This document shows, in pieces, positions 7,908 through 16,509 of a DNA stretch of 64,000 nucleotides. The stretch comes from Cellulomonas sp. ES6 (GTDB lineage: Bacteria; Actinomycetota; Actinomycetes; Actinomycetales; Cellulomonadaceae), in NCBI RefSeq assembly GCF_030053835.1, contig NZ_CP125655.1:806001-870000 (forward strand), read 5' to 3'. Both the position numbers and the translations under genes were made by a program. The number at the start of each line of letters is the position of its first letter. Positions within the stretch are counted from its first letter, which is position 1. A model generated the notes under the pieces. That model had not been told where the DNA came from and ran no database searches. It worked only from the letters and a program-made list of their open reading frames with translations.

Positions 7908-9404
7908 GTGTCCACACCCGACGCCGCCCTGCCGGCACCCGACCCGCGGCGCTGGCTCGTCCTCGCGACCGCCGCGCTCGCCCAGCTCATGGTCGTGCTC
8001 GACGCGACCATCGTGAACATCGCCCTGCCCTCGGCGCAGGCCGAGCTCGGCTTCTCCGACAACGACCGCCAGTGGGTCGTCACCGCCTACGCCCTAGCGT
8101 TCGGCAGCCTGCTGCTGCTCGGCGGGCGGCTGTCCGACATGTTCGGGCGGCGCCGCATGTTCCTCATCGGGCTCGTCGGGTTCGCGGTCGCGTCCGCGCT
8201 CGGCGGGGCCGCGGGGTCGTTCGAGCTGCTCGTCGCCGCCCGCGCGCTCCAGGGCGTGTTCGGCGCGGTGCTCGCGCCCTCCGCCCTGTCCGTGCTGACC
8301 ACCACGTTCACCGTCCCCCGGGAGCGGGCGCGCGCGTTCGGCGTGTTCGGCGCGATCGCCGGCATGGGCGGCGCCATCGGCCTGCTGCTCGGCGGGTACC
8401 TGACCGAGAACCTCGACTGGCGCTGGAACCTGTACGTCAACGTCGTCATCGCCGCCGTCGCCCTGGCCGCCGGCATCGCGCTGCTCCCCCGGGCCGGGGG
8501 CACGGCCGGCCACCGCCTCGACCTGCCCGGCGTGCTGCTCGGCTCCGCGGGGCTGTTCGCGCTGGTCCTCGGCTTCTCGCAGGCCGAGCCGCAGGGCTGG
8601 GACTCCCCGGCCACGTGGGGCCCCCTGGCCGCGAGCGTCGTCCTGCTCGTCGGGTTCGTGCTGCGGCAGCGGACCGCGTCGCACGCCGTGCTGCCGCTGG
8701 ACGTGGTGCTGGACCGGGACCGCGGCGCGTCGTTCCTCGCGATCCTCGTGGCGGGCTCCGGGATGTTCGGGGTATTCCTGTTCCTCACGTACTACCTGCA
8801 GTCGACGCTCGGCTACTCCCCGATGCGCACCGGTGTCGCGTTCCTGCCGATGGTCGTGTCGATCATCGTCACCGCGCAGATCCAGTCGAACCTGCTCATC
8901 CCCCGCTTCGGCCCGAAGGTGCTGGTCCCGATCGGCATGCTGCTCGCCGCCGGGGCGATGCTGACGCTCACCACGCTGGAGACCGACAGCACCTACGCGC
9001 ACGTCCTGCCGGGCCTCGTGCTCATGGGAGTCGGGATGGCCTCGATCATGCCCGCGTCGTTCCAGCTCGCGACGCTGGGGGTCGAGCCGCGCCTGGCCGG
9101 GGCCGCCTCGGCGCTGGTCTCGACCAGCCAGCAGGTGGGCGGCGCCATCGGCACGGCGCTGCTCAACACGCTGGCCGCCACCGCGGCGACCACCTACGTC
9201 GCGGCGCACGCCCCGGCCACGCCGGAGGTGCTCGCCGAGGCGGCGCTGCACAGCTTCGACACCGCGTACACGTGGTCCGCGGGGATCTTCGCGGGCGGCG
9301 CCGTCCTCACCGCCGTGCTGTTCCGCCGGCTGGCCGACCGCCGCGCCCGGGCGGCCGCGGTACCCGCCGTCGTGGCGGCCGAGGCGGCGGTGGTCGCGCA
9401 CTGA
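7908..9404 (+). CDS. DHA2-family drug exporter (MFS, EmrB/QacA type)
   Basis: A 498-residue inner-membrane proton antiporter with about 14 hydrophobic segments. Seen: motif D1-like LDATIVNIALPSAQAEL in helix 1, the loop 2-3 motif GGRLSDMFGRRR (motif A), RALQGVFGAVLAPSALS and the motif C-like GAIAGMGGAIGLLLGG. The GTG start has GAGGAAG at 7894-7900. The divergent TetR gene suggests induction by its own substrates. The substrate cannot be told from sequence. Two inverted repeats (9408-9446, 9466-9498) follow. Confidence 0.92.
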   Translation: MSTPDAALPAPDPRRWLVLATAALAQLMVVLDATIVNIALPSAQAELGFSDNDRQWVVTAYALAFGSLLLLGGRLSDMFGRRRMFLIGLVGFAVASALGGAAGSFELLVAARALQGVFGAVLAPSALSVLTTTFTVPRERARAFGVFGAIAGMGGAIGLLLGGYLTENLDWRWNLYVNVVIAAVALAAGIALLPRAGGTAGHRLDLPGVLLGSAGLFALVLGFSQAEPQGWDSPATWGPLAASVVLLVGFVLRQRTASHAVLPLDVVLDRDRGASFLAILVAGSGMFGVFLFLTYYLQSTLGYSPMRTGVAFLPMVVSIIVTAQIQSNLLIPRFGPKVLVPIGMLLAAGAMLTLTTLETDSTYAHVLPGLVLMGVGMASIMPASFQLATLGVEPRLAGAASALVSTSQQVGGAIGTALLNTLAATAATTYVAAHAPATPEVLAEAALHSFDTAYTWSAGIFAGGAVLTAVLFRRLADRRARAAAVPAVVAAEAAVVAH

Positions 9405-9407
9405 TCA

Positions 9408-9446
9408 CGGGCCGGCGGCGGCCGGGCGCCGGTCACCGCCGGCCCG
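9408..9446 (+). terminator. First inverted repeat after the DHA2 exporter
   Basis: 11-bp perfect arms CGGGCCGGCGG / CCGCCGGCCCG with a 17-base loop, immediately after the exporter stop codon. Confidence 0.4.
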
Positions 9447-9465
9447 GGCCGCCACCGGACGCGGC

Positions 9466-9498
9466 ACGAGGGCGGACCCCCGAGGGGTCCGCCCTCGT
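9466..9498 (+). terminator. Strong terminator hairpin between exporter and second tetR
   Basis: A perfect 15-bp inverted repeat (ACGAGGGCGGACCCC and complement) with a 3-base loop CGA and no T-tract. It isolates the next promoter (9529-9557) from upstream transcription. Confidence 0.7.
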
Positions 9499-9528
9499 CG
9501 GCGTCCGGATGGGGTGCGCGCGGGTCCG

Positions 9529-9557
9529 TTGCGCCCGGCTGAACGGCTGGCTAGCAT
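9529..9557 (+). promoter_or_regulatory. Leaderless promoter of the second tetR gene
   Basis: TTGCGC (9529-9534), a 17-base spacer, and TAGCAT (9552-9557), with 7 bases to the ATG at 9565. Transcription would start at or next to the start codon, so no ribosome site is expected. Confidence 0.65.
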
Positions 9558-9558
9558 C

Positions 9559-9574
9559 CTGAACATGCGTTCAG
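9559..9574 (+). promoter_or_regulatory. Palindromic TetR operator on the start codon
   Basis: CTGAACATGCGTTCAG: perfect 6-bp arms CTGAAC/GTTCAG around ATGC, where ATG is the tetR start. It lies just downstream of the -10 box, at the predicted transcription start. Position and symmetry fit an autoregulatory TetR site that would also control the ABC exporter genes downstream. Confidence 0.6.
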
Positions 9575-10236
9575 TCGCCGGCCCGGACGACCTCACCGCG
9601 CGCGCCCGCATCCGGGACGCCGCCGTGGCGCGGTTCGGGCGCGACGGGTTCCGGGCCGGCGTCCGCACGGTCGCGGAGGACGCCGGCGTCAGCCCCGCGC
9701 TCGTGCTGCACCACTTCGGCAGCAAGCAGCGGCTGCGGGAGGCGTGCGACGAGCACGTCCTCGCGTCGATCGCGTCGCACAAGGCCGAGGCGCTCGGCCC
9801 GGGAGGCGCGGGGGCGGTGCTCGCGGCGCTCGCCCGGGTCGAGTCGTTCGCACCGCTCGCGGCCTACGCGGTCCGGAGCCTCCAGGACGGCGGCGGCATG
9901 GCGCAGCGCTTCGTCGAGACGTTCGTGGCCGACGCCCGGCAGTACCTCGCGGACGGGGTCGCGGCCGGCACCATCCGCCCCAGCCGCGACGAGGAGGCGC
10001 GGGCGCGCTGGCTCGCGCTCAGCGGCATCGGGGCCCTCCTCGTGCACCTCAGCCTGCACCCGGCCGGCCCCGAGGGGCTGGGCCCGGCGCTGCGCGCGTA
10101 CGCCGACGCGGCGACCCTGCCCGCGCTCGAGGTCTACACCGAGGGGCTGCTGGCCGACCGCGCCCTGCTCGACGCCTACGTCGGGCACGCCGGCGCACCG
10201 CCGGCCGGCGGCCACGCGCCGCCGCCCGCCGCCTGA
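9565..10236 (+). CDS. TetR-family regulator of the downstream ABC exporter
   Basis: A 223-residue repressor. Seen: helix-turn-helix [21 protein letters not shown] at about residues 34-54, then a helical C-terminal domain. The ATG at 9565 is chosen because it begins exactly 7 bases after a -10 box and no ribosome site exists. Same orientation as the ABC exporter genes starting 149 bases later, so probably cotranscribed with them. The ligand is unknown. Confidence 0.88.
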   Translation: MRSVAGPDDLTARARIRDAAVARFGRDGFRAGVRTVAEDAGVSPALVLHHFGSKQRLREACDEHVLASIASHKAEALGPGGAGAVLAALARVESFAPLAAYAVRSLQDGGGMAQRFVETFVADARQYLADGVAAGTIRPSRDEEARARWLALSGIGALLVHLSLHPAGPEGLGPALRAYADAATLPALEVYTEGLLADRALLDAYVGHAGAPPAGGHAPPPAA

Positions 10237-10290
10237 CCCGTCCGTGCGCCCCGGCGTCCGCGTCGTCCCCGGGGCGCCCACCCCGCGCCC

Positions 10291-10343
10291 GTCCGGCCCC
10301 GCCCACCCGTCCGAGCCCGCCCACCCGTCCGACCCCGCCCACC
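10291..10343 (+). repeat. 18-bp tandem repeat, about three copies
   Basis: Units starting GTCCGGCCCC, GTCCGAGCCC and GTCCGACCCC, each followed by GCCCACCC or a shortened form, at 10291, 10309 and 10327. It lies in the gap between tetR and the ABC ATPase. No function is evident. Confidence 0.6.
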
Positions 10344-10385
10344 GTCCCGCCCGCCGGCCCCGGCGCGGCCCCGCGACGAAAGCCC

Positions 10386-11303
10386 GTGATCCCCGTGCCC
10401 GCTGTGATCGACGTCGTCCGGCTCACCAAGTCCTTCGGCCCCGTGCGCGCCCTCGACGAGCTCGACCTGCGGGTCGAGGCGGGCGAGGTGCACGGGTTCC
10501 TCGGCCCGAACGGGGCCGGCAAGTCCACCACGATCCGGGTGCTGCTGGGCCTGCTGCGCCCGGACGCCGGGACGGTGCGCGTGCTCGGCGGCGACGCGTG
10601 GGCGGACGCGGTCGCGCTGCACCACCGGCTCGCGTACGTGCCCGGCGACGTGACGCTCTGGCCGAAGCTCACGGGCGGGGAGGCGATCGACCTGCTCACG
10701 CGGCTGCGGGGCGGCGCGGACCCGGCACGCCGGGCCGAGCTGCTGGACGCGTTCGACCTCGACCCCACGAAGAAGGCCCGCACCTACTCCAAGGGCAACC
10801 GCCAGAAGGTCGCGCTGGTCGCCGCGCTCGCCTCCGACGTGGAGCTGCTGGTGCTGGACGAGCCGACCGCCGGCCTCGACCCGCTCATGGAGCTGGTCTT
10901 CCAGCAGTGCATCACGCGGGCCCGGGACGAGGGCCGCAGCGTGCTGCTGTCGTCGCACATCCTGGCCGAGGTCGAGCGGCTCTGCGACCGCGTGACGATC
11001 ATCCGCGACGGGCGCGCGGTGCAGACCGGGACGCTCTCCGGGCTGCGCCACCTGCACCGCACGACGGTCACCGCGACCGTCACCGGCGACCCCGGCGCCG
11101 TCGCGTCGCTGCCCGGGACGCACGACGTGCGGGTGGACGGCCGGACGGTGCACCTGTCCGTCGACGCCGAGGCGCTCTCCCCCGTGACCGCCGCGCTGGC
11201 CTCGCTCGGGCTGACCGCGCTGACCACCGCACCGCCCTCGCTGGAGCAGCTGTTCGTCGAGCAGTACGGCCGCAGCAGCGCCGGTGCCGGGGCGTCGTCG
11301 TGA
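10386..11303 (+). CDS. ABC-2 exporter ATPase
   Basis: A 305-residue ATPase of the drug/antibiotic-resistance class. Seen: Walker [10 protein letters not shown], signature region [13 protein letters not shown] (degenerate at the usual SGG), Walker [14 protein letters not shown] and switch His in SSHILAEVE, followed by a C-terminal domain. Three in-frame GTG codons (10386, 10395, 10404) are possible starts; the first is nearest GAAAG but the choice is uncertain. The stop overlaps the permease GTG. With the permease and TetR it forms a self-regulated exporter resembling polyketide-antibiotic exporters. Confidence 0.88.
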   Translation: MIPVPAVIDVVRLTKSFGPVRALDELDLRVEAGEVHGFLGPNGAGKSTTIRVLLGLLRPDAGTVRVLGGDAWADAVALHHRLAYVPGDVTLWPKLTGGEAIDLLTRLRGGADPARRAELLDAFDLDPTKKARTYSKGNRQKVALVAALASDVELLVLDEPTAGLDPLMELVFQQCITRARDEGRSVLLSSHILAEVERLCDRVTIIRDGRAVQTGTLSGLRHLHRTTVTATVTGDPGAVASLPGTHDVRVDGRTVHLSVDAEALSPVTAALASLGLTALTTAPPSLEQLFVEQYGRSSAGAGASS

Positions 11304-12949
11304 CCGCCGCGACCGCCACGACCGCGGCGACCCGGCCCCGCCGCACGGGACCCGCCCCCGGCGGCCCGCTCGCCGGGACCGGTCACCTCACCCGGTTCGC
11401 CCTCCGGCGGGACCGCGTCCGGATCGGGGTGTGGACGCTGTCCCTCGGCGGGCTCGTGGCGTACTTCGGCGCCGTCGTGCCGACCGTCTACCCGGACGCC
11501 GCCGCCCGCCAGACCCGCGCCGCGATCATGCGCGAGCCGTCCGGTGCCCTCCTGACCGGCCCCGGGTACGGGCTCGACGACTACACGTTCGGCGTGATGA
11601 TCGCCAACGAGATGCTCGGCATGCTCGCCGTGGCCGCCGCCCTCATGTCGATCCTCCTGGTGGTGCGTCACACCCGCGCGGAGGAGGAGGACGGGCGCAC
11701 GGACCTGGTGCGCGCCGGGGTGGTCGGCCGGGCCGCGCCGCTCGCCGCCGCGCTCGCCGTCATGCTCGTCGCGGACGCCGCGGTGGCGGCGGGGCTGCTG
11801 GGCGCGCTGACGGCGAACGGCCTCGACGCGCGCGACAGCGCCGCCGTCGCCCTCGGCGTCGCGGCGGTCGGCGTCACGTTCGGCACGGTCGCCGCCGTGA
11901 CCGCGCAGCTCACCACCGGCGCCCGCGCCGCCAGCGGGTCGGCGGGCGCCGTCCTCGCCCTCGCGTTCCTGCTCCGCGGCATCGGCGACGCGCGGCGGAC
12001 CGGCGGCAGCGCGCTCTCGTGGGCGTCCCCGGTCGGCTGGGCCCAGCAGACGCGGGCCTTCGTCGACCTGCGGTGGTGGCCGCTGCTGCTGCACGTCGTC
12101 ACCTCGGCGGTGCTCCTGGCCGTCGCGGCCGCGCTCGCCGCCCGCCGGGACGTCGGCGCCGGGCTCGTCCCCGAGCGCCGCGGGGCCGCCCGCGCCTCCC
12201 GGTGGCTGGCCGGTCCGGTGGGCCTCGCCGCACGCCTCGAGCGCGCGGGACTGGCCTGGTGGGCGGTCTCCCTGCTCGCCTTCGCCGCGCTGACCGGGTC
12301 GATGACGCAGGGCGTGGTCGACAGCTTCGCGGACCAGCCGCAGCTCGCGCAGGCGTTCGGGTCCGCCCCGGGTGACGACCTCGTGCTGCGCACCGTCTCG
12401 ACGTTCCTGGGGATCCTGGCGATGGCGGTCGCGGTGTACGCGGTCACGGTCGTCGGGCGGCTGCGCCGCGAGGAGACCGACGGCCGGGCGTCCGCCGTGC
12501 TCGCGGCGTCCGTCGACCGGCGTGCGTGGCTGGGCGCCCAGCTCGGCGTCGCGGTCACGGGGGCGACCGTGCTGCTGCTGGCGAGCGGCCTGGGTCTCGG
12601 CCTCGGGGCGGCGGGAGCGGTCGACGGCGCGGTGACCGCGTGCACCCTCGCCTCGCTCGCCCACCTGCCGGTCGTCGCGGCGTTCGCCGCGCTCGCCGCC
12701 CTGCTGCACGGCACCGGGGCGCCGGCGTGGCCGGGGTGGGCGCTGCTGGTCGCCTCGGTGGTCGTCGGGGTGTACGGGCCGGTGCTCGGGCTGCCGGACG
12801 CGGTGCTGGACGTCGCGCCGTTCGGGCTGGTCCCGGCCGTGCCCGCCGCCGCGCTGGACCTCGCGCCGCTGGTCGCCCTGACGGCGGTCGCGGTCGCGCT
12901 GACGGCCGGTGCCCTGGCCGCCGTGCGGCGGCGGGACCTGCGGGGCTGA
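11300..12949 (+). CDS. ABC exporter permease, polyketide-exporter type (TnrB3-like)
   Basis: A 549-residue inner-membrane protein with about twelve hydrophobic segments in two similar halves. The early [20 protein letters not shown] and [15 protein letters not shown], echoed by [17 protein letters not shown] in the second half, match the 'exporter of polyketide antibiotics' group. The GTG overlaps the ATPase stop (11300-11303), so the pair is coupled. It likely exports a hydrophobic compound; the substrate is unknown. The stop lies 8 bases from the convergent alkyltransferase-like gene. Confidence 0.87.
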   Translation: MTAATATTAATRPRRTGPAPGGPLAGTGHLTRFALRRDRVRIGVWTLSLGGLVAYFGAVVPTVYPDAAARQTRAAIMREPSGALLTGPGYGLDDYTFGVMIANEMLGMLAVAAALMSILLVVRHTRAEEEDGRTDLVRAGVVGRAAPLAAALAVMLVADAAVAAGLLGALTANGLDARDSAAVALGVAAVGVTFGTVAAVTAQLTTGARAASGSAGAVLALAFLLRGIGDARRTGGSALSWASPVGWAQQTRAFVDLRWWPLLLHVVTSAVLLAVAAALAARRDVGAGLVPERRGAARASRWLAGPVGLAARLERAGLAWWAVSLLAFAALTGSMTQGVVDSFADQPQLAQAFGSAPGDDLVLRTVSTFLGILAMAVAVYAVTVVGRLRREETDGRASAVLAASVDRRAWLGAQLGVAVTGATVLLLASGLGLGLGAAGAVDGAVTACTLASLAHLPVVAAFAALAALLHGTGAPAWPGWALLVASVVVGVYGPVLGLPDAVLDVAPFGLVPAVPAAALDLAPLVALTAVAVALTAGALAAVRRRDLRG

Positions 12950-12957
12950 CCGCCCGC

Positions 12958-13329
12958 TCAGCCGGCGGGCGGGTCGCCGGCGGGCGGGTCTCCGGCGGGC
13001 GGGTCGTCGGGGAACCACACGGCGCGCCGCAGCGCGACGCGCGTCCCGTCCGCGGTCAGCGGCGTGCCCTCCTCCCGCAGCCGCTCGAGGGCCGCCACGG
13101 CGTGGTGCGCCGGCGGCGACCCGGCCGCGTTCACCACCCGCCACCACGGCACGCCGCTGCCGCCGCGCGCCATGACCTGGCCCACCTGCCGCGGGCCGCC
13201 GCGCGCGGGGAGCCCGGACGCCACGAGGCGGTCCTGCACCACCTCGGCCACCAGCCCGTACGTCATCGCGCGCCCCGGCGGGATCGCCCCCACGACGTCC
13301 AGCACGGCCTCCAGGTAGTCCTCGTCCAC
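12958..13329 (-). CDS. Alkyltransferase-like protein (ATL, inactive MGMT fold)
   Basis: A 123-residue protein with the methylguanine methyltransferase DNA-binding domain. Seen: AIPPGRAMTYGLVAEV (residues 15-30) and, where MGMT has the acceptor motif PCHRV, PWWRV at 61-65. The acceptor Cys is replaced by Trp62, which defines ATL proteins. These are known to bind O6-alkylguanine and hand it to nucleotide excision repair rather than repair it directly. The tail ends in three DPPAG-type repeats encoded by a 15-bp tandem repeat. It lies 5 bases downstream of the phosphatase gene, probably in one operon. Confidence 0.88.
   Translation of the reverse strand: MDEDYLEAVLDVVGAIPPGRAMTYGLVAEVVQDRLVASGLPARGGPRQVGQVMARGGSGVPWWRVVNAAGSPPAHHAVAALERLREEGTPLTADGTRVALRRAVWFPDDPPAGDPPAGDPPAG
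12961..13005 (-). repeat. 15-bp in-frame tandem repeat at the ATL C-terminus
   Basis: Three consecutive 15-base units (GCCGGCGGGCGGGTC twice, then one with a first-base change to T) at 12961, 12976 and 12991. They encode the DPPAG repeats at the end of the ATL. Slippage here would change tail length without a frameshift. Confidence 0.8.
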
Positions 13330-13334
13330 GGCCG

Positions 13335-14444
13335 TCAGTCCCGGCGCACCAGGACGAGCGCCCGGTCGTCGCCCTCGCTCGCGCCGATCCGCGCGATCAC
13401 GTCGTCCGCGCCGCCGCGCCGCGTCGCCAGCACGTCCTCCGCGGCACCCCGGAGCCGGTCGATGCCGAGGTCCAGGTCGCCGCCCGGCGTCTCCACCAGC
13501 CCGTCGGTGTACAGCAGCAGGGCGTCCCCGGGGTCGATGCGCCCGCCGACCCGCGGGAACCGCGCGCCCTCGACGACACCCAGCACCGGGCCGCCCGGCA
13601 CGGTGAGCAGCTCCACCACCCCGGACCCGGAGTGCAGGTGCACCGGCGGGAGGTGCCCCGCGGACGCCACCTCGTAGTCACCCGTCGCCAGGTCGACCGA
13701 CAGGTGCACGGCGCTCGCGAACCCCTCCTCCCACGCCTGGCCCAGCAGGTACGCGTTCGCGGCCGGCAGGAAGTCCGCGCTCTCGAGCTGCCCCACCAGC
13801 CCGGCGAGCGCCCCCGAGAGCTGCAGCGACCGCACGCCCGCGCCCTGGCCCTTGCCCGAGACGTCCACCAGCACGAGCTCGAGCACGCGGCCGTGCTCCC
13901 GGGTGGCCGTCACGACGAAGTCGCCGGAGAACGCCTCCCGGTGGGCGGACCGCAGCGCCGTCTGCACGGACCAGCCGTCCGGGAGCGCCGGCACCACGCC
14001 GTGCGCCGCGAGGCGGTCGCGCAGGTCGACGATCATGAGGCCGCCCGGTGCGCCCTGCAGCCCCAACCGCTCCCGGTGCGTCGCGAACGCGAGCACGGCC
14101 GCGACCGCGATGCCCTGCAGCACGAACGTCCCCGGCGTGAACACCCCCAGGCCGGCCAGCGGGATGGCCAGCACCTGCGCGACGATCGCGGCGCACAGCA
14201 CCACCATGCCCCGCAGCCGCAGCAGGAACGCCCCGAGCAGCTCGATGAGGACGAACGTCGACGGCGGGAACCACGGCCGGGCCAGCACGATGCCGGCCGA
14301 GGCCAGCAGGGTCAGCCCGACGAGCAGGAGCGTCAGCGCCCCCTGCGACCCGAGGCCCCAGCGGAGCAGCACCCGGCGCACGCGGTCCGGCACGCCCGGG
14401 GCCCGGCGCGACCGCTGCGGGGCCGGGGCGTCGCTCGGGCTCAT
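13335..14444 (-). CDS. Membrane-anchored SpoIIE-type serine phosphatase
   Basis: A 369-residue protein: four hydrophobic segments at about residues 33-122, then a PP2C-like SpoIIE domain from about residue 140. Metal-ligand motifs are seen: SGDFV (Asp175), DVSGKGQGAG (Asp194), SAGHLPP and LLYTDGLVE. Such RsbU-type phosphatases dephosphorylate anti-anti-sigma factors; no partner genes are adjacent. The ATG at 14444 is 6 bases from AGGGTA (14451-14456, TACCCT on the coding strand), so it may be leaderless. Followed closely by the ATL gene. Confidence 0.88.
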   Translation of the reverse strand: MSPSDAPAPQRSRRAPGVPDRVRRVLLRWGLGSQGALTLLLVGLTLLASAGIVLARPWFPPSTFVLIELLGAFLLRLRGMVVLCAAIVAQVLAIPLAGLGVFTPGTFVLQGIAVAAVLAFATHRERLGLQGAPGGLMIVDLRDRLAAHGVVPALPDGWSVQTALRSAHREAFSGDFVVTATREHGRVLELVLVDVSGKGQGAGVRSLQLSGALAGLVGQLESADFLPAANAYLLGQAWEEGFASAVHLSVDLATGDYEVASAGHLPPVHLHSGSGVVELLTVPGGPVLGVVEGARFPRVGGRIDPGDALLLYTDGLVETPGGDLDLGIDRLRGAAEDVLATRRGGADDVIARIGASEGDDRALVLVRRD

Positions 14445-14528
14445 CCCGCGAGGGTATCCAGCCGGCCGCGACCGCCGGCAGAGCCGCGCCGGGCCGGAAA
14501 ACGGCGTGCCCGCGCCGCACGCCCCGGC

Positions 14529-14534
14529 CAGGAT
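14529..14534 (+). promoter_or_regulatory. -10 box of the Eis-type gene (leaderless)
   Basis: CAGGAT with 6 bases (GGGCCC) to the ATG at 14541. No ribosome site and no clear -35. The divergent phosphatase has a matching TACCCT box at 14451-14456. Confidence 0.4.
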
Positions 14535-14540
14535 GGGCCC

Positions 14541-15812
14541 ATGACCAGCGCACCCGAGGGCTACCGCCTGACCGAGATCACCGCCGACCGCCTCCCCGAG
14601 TTCCGGGCGCTCGACGCCCTGGCGTTCGCCGAGCCGGCGCAGGACGCCGAGACCCTCGCGGCGGTGCCGTTCACCGTGCCGCTGGAGCGCGCCGTCGCCG
14701 TCGAGGACGCCGCCGACGAGATCGTCGCGGTGCACGGCTCGTACGTGTTCAGCCTGCCCGTCCCGGGCGGCGAGCTGCCGTGCGCCGGCCTCACCTGGGT
14801 CGGTGTGCGCCCCGACCACCGTCGCCGCGGGCTGCTCACCGCGATGATCGCCGCGCACCACGAGCGCTCCGCCGGCCGCGGCGAGGTGGTGTCCGCGCTG
14901 TTCGCCGCCGAGCCGGGGATCTACGGCCGGTTCGGCTACGGGTCGGCGTGCGACGACGTGCGGCTGACGCTCCCGCGCGGCGCGGCGCTGCGCGACGTCC
15001 CGGGGTCCGACGCCCTGACCGTGCGCTTCACCACCCTGGACGCCGACCGGCACGAGGGCCTCGTCGCCGAGGTGCACGCCGCCGCCGGGCGGGGGCGCCC
15101 CGGGTGGCTGCAGCGCGGCTCGGACGCCCTGCGGCGCACCGCCGTCGTCGACCCGCCGGCGTGGCGCCGCGGCGGCGAGCAGGCGCGCCTCGCCACCGTG
15201 CACGACGCGACGGGGGCGCCGCGCGCGTACGCGATCCTCCGCCGCACGGCGACGTGGGGCGACGGCGGCGCGGAGTACACCGTGCAGGTGCGCGCCGCCG
15301 CGGCCGTCGACGCCCCGGCCGCGCACCGCCTGTGGTCGTTCCTGCTGGACCTCGACCTGACGACAACCGTCAGCACGGGGATGCTCGCCGTGGACGACCC
15401 GCTGCTCGCGCTGCTCGTCGACTCCCGGCGGGCGGTGCCGAAGCTGAGCGACAACCTGTGGCTGCGGCTGCTCGACGTGCCCGCGGCCCTCGCGGGACGC
15501 CGGTACGCGGCCCCGGTCGACCTGGTGCTGGGCGTGCGCGACGCGCGGCTGCCCGGGAACGACGGGTCCTGGCGGCTCGTCACGGGCGACCCGGTCGCGG
15601 ACGGCACGCACCCGGCCCGCGTGGAGCGCACCGACGCGGCCCCGGACCTCACGCTCGACGTGCGGGAGCTCGGCGCGGCCTACCTCGGCGGCCGGAGCCT
15701 GACCGCCCTGGCGACGGCCGGCCTGGTCGACGCCGCGAGCGCCGGGGCGCTGCACCGCGCGACGACCGCGTTCGGGTGGCCCGTCGCCCCGGTCTGCCCC
15801 TGGGTGTTCTGA
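14541..15812 (+). CDS. GNAT-family N-acetyltransferase, Eis type
   Basis: A 423-residue protein with two GNAT-like regions and an SCP2-like C-terminal domain, the length and order of mycobacterial Eis. Seen: acetyl-CoA motif VGVRPDHRRRGLLTAM (residues 87-102) and FGYG with Tyr133, matching the Eis general-acid Tyr region. The protein ends in Phe; Eis enzymes are known to use the C-terminal carboxylate in catalysis. Eis acetylates amines, including aminoglycosides; the substrate here is unknown. The stop codon lies inside the first unit of a 19-bp tandem repeat. Confidence 0.88.
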   Translation: MTSAPEGYRLTEITADRLPEFRALDALAFAEPAQDAETLAAVPFTVPLERAVAVEDAADEIVAVHGSYVFSLPVPGGELPCAGLTWVGVRPDHRRRGLLTAMIAAHHERSAGRGEVVSALFAAEPGIYGRFGYGSACDDVRLTLPRGAALRDVPGSDALTVRFTTLDADRHEGLVAEVHAAAGRGRPGWLQRGSDALRRTAVVDPPAWRRGGEQARLATVHDATGAPRAYAILRRTATWGDGGAEYTVQVRAAAAVDAPAAHRLWSFLLDLDLTTTVSTGMLAVDDPLLALLVDSRRAVPKLSDNLWLRLLDVPAALAGRRYAAPVDLVLGVRDARLPGNDGSWRLVTGDPVADGTHPARVERTDAAPDLTLDVRELGAAYLGGRSLTALATAGLVDAASAGALHRATTAFGWPVAPVCPWVF

Positions 15813-15876
15813 GCGAGCCGGGGTGTTCTGAGCGACCCGGGGTGTTCTGAGCGACCCGGGTGTGCTGGGCGCGGGT
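15802..15876. repeat. 19-bp tandem repeat overlapping the Eis stop codon
   Basis: GGGTGTTCTGAGCGASCCG units begin at 15802, 15821 and 15840 (S is G in the first, C in the others); a degenerate copy starts at 15858. The first unit contains the last Val-Phe-stop codons of the acetyltransferase gene. The repeat runs into the hairpin at 15870-15902. Confidence 0.8.
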
Positions 15877-15902
15877 GCCCCGGCCGTGCCGGGGCACCCG
15901 CG
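15870..15902. terminator. Bidirectional terminator between eis-type gene and rpiB
   Basis: A perfect 15-bp stem (CGCGGGTGCCCCGGC and complement) with loop CGT, between two convergent genes. No T-tract. Confidence 0.7.
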
Positions 15903-15907
15903 GCGCG

Positions 15908-16360
15908 TCAGGCGCGCGCGGCCTCGTAGGCGGCGAGCTGGTCGATGCGGCGCTGGTGCCGCGGGTCCTGGCTGAAGGGCTCCGCGACGAACGCGTCCAC
16001 GAGCTCCAGCGCCTCGTCGACGGAGTGCTGGCGGGCGCCGATCGCGACGACGTTCGCGTCGTTGTGCTGGCGGCCCAGGCGCGCGGTGTCCAGGTTCCAG
16101 GCGAGCGCGGCGCGGACGCCGGTGACCTTGTTCGCGGCGATCTGCTCGCCGTTGCCCGACCCCCCGATGACGACCCCGAGGCTGCCGGGGTCTGCCACGA
16201 CGGCCTCGCCGGCGGCGAAGCACACGGCCGGGTAGTCGTCCTGCGGGTCGTACTCGGCGGCACCGTGGTCGACGACGTCGTGACCCCCGGCGCGCAGGTG
16301 CTCGACGAGCGCGACCTTGAGCTCGAATCCGGCGTGGTCGGCGGCGACATGGATACGCAT
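15908..16360 (-). CDS. rpiB: Ribose-5-phosphate isomerase B
   Basis: Interconverts ribose 5-phosphate and ribulose 5-phosphate in the pentose phosphate pathway. Seen: AADHAGFELK at the N-terminus, GGSGNGE at 66-72 and RQHNDANV near 97-104. Glu72 occupies the place of the catalytic base used by M. tuberculosis RpiB in place of Cys. 150 residues, normal length. The ATG at 16360 is chosen over an upstream ATG because translation there begins directly with MRIHVAADH and a CAGGAT box lies 6 bases upstream (16367-16372), implying a leaderless message. Confidence 0.93.
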   Translation of the reverse strand: MRIHVAADHAGFELKVALVEHLRAGGHDVVDHGAAEYDPQDDYPAVCFAAGEAVVADPGSLGVVIGGSGNGEQIAANKVTGVRAALAWNLDTARLGRQHNDANVVAIGARQHSVDEALELVDAFVAEPFSQDPRHQRRIDQLAAYEAARA

Positions 16361-16366
16361 GGGGCC

Positions 16367-16372
16367 ATCCTG
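16367..16372 (-). promoter_or_regulatory. -10 box of rpiB (leaderless)
   Basis: CAGGAT on the minus strand with a 6-base gap to the rpiB ATG. Confidence 0.4.
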
Positions 16373-16452
16373 CCGCACCCGGGGGGCCGCGCGGGCCCCC
16401 GCCCGGCGTCGTCACCCTGTGGTCGGCCGGGCGGCGGCCCGGTGCCGGGACC

Positions 16453-16458
16453 TAGGCT
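16453..16458 (+). promoter_or_regulatory. -10 box of the M13 peptidase gene
   Basis: TAGGCT about 50 bases before the ATG. This gene has a leader with a ribosome site (AGGGA, 16493-16497). No clear -35. Confidence 0.4.
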
Positions 16459-16509
16459 GGGCCCGGCGCGCGCCCGCGCCACCGCCGACCGAAGGGACGC
16501 CCCCCGACC

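Noticed and set aside
13632..14540. In-frame extension upstream of the Eis-type protein
   Set aside because: The extra sequence is the complement of the phosphatase gene, is Arg/His/Gln-rich, and the -10 box plus family N-terminus fix the start at 14541.
13445..16415. Fusion of phosphatase with upstream sequence through to the rpiB region
   Set aside because: The open frame is continuous, but the region before 14444 is antisense to the acetyltransferase and has no homology; the leaderless ATG at 14444 is the better start.
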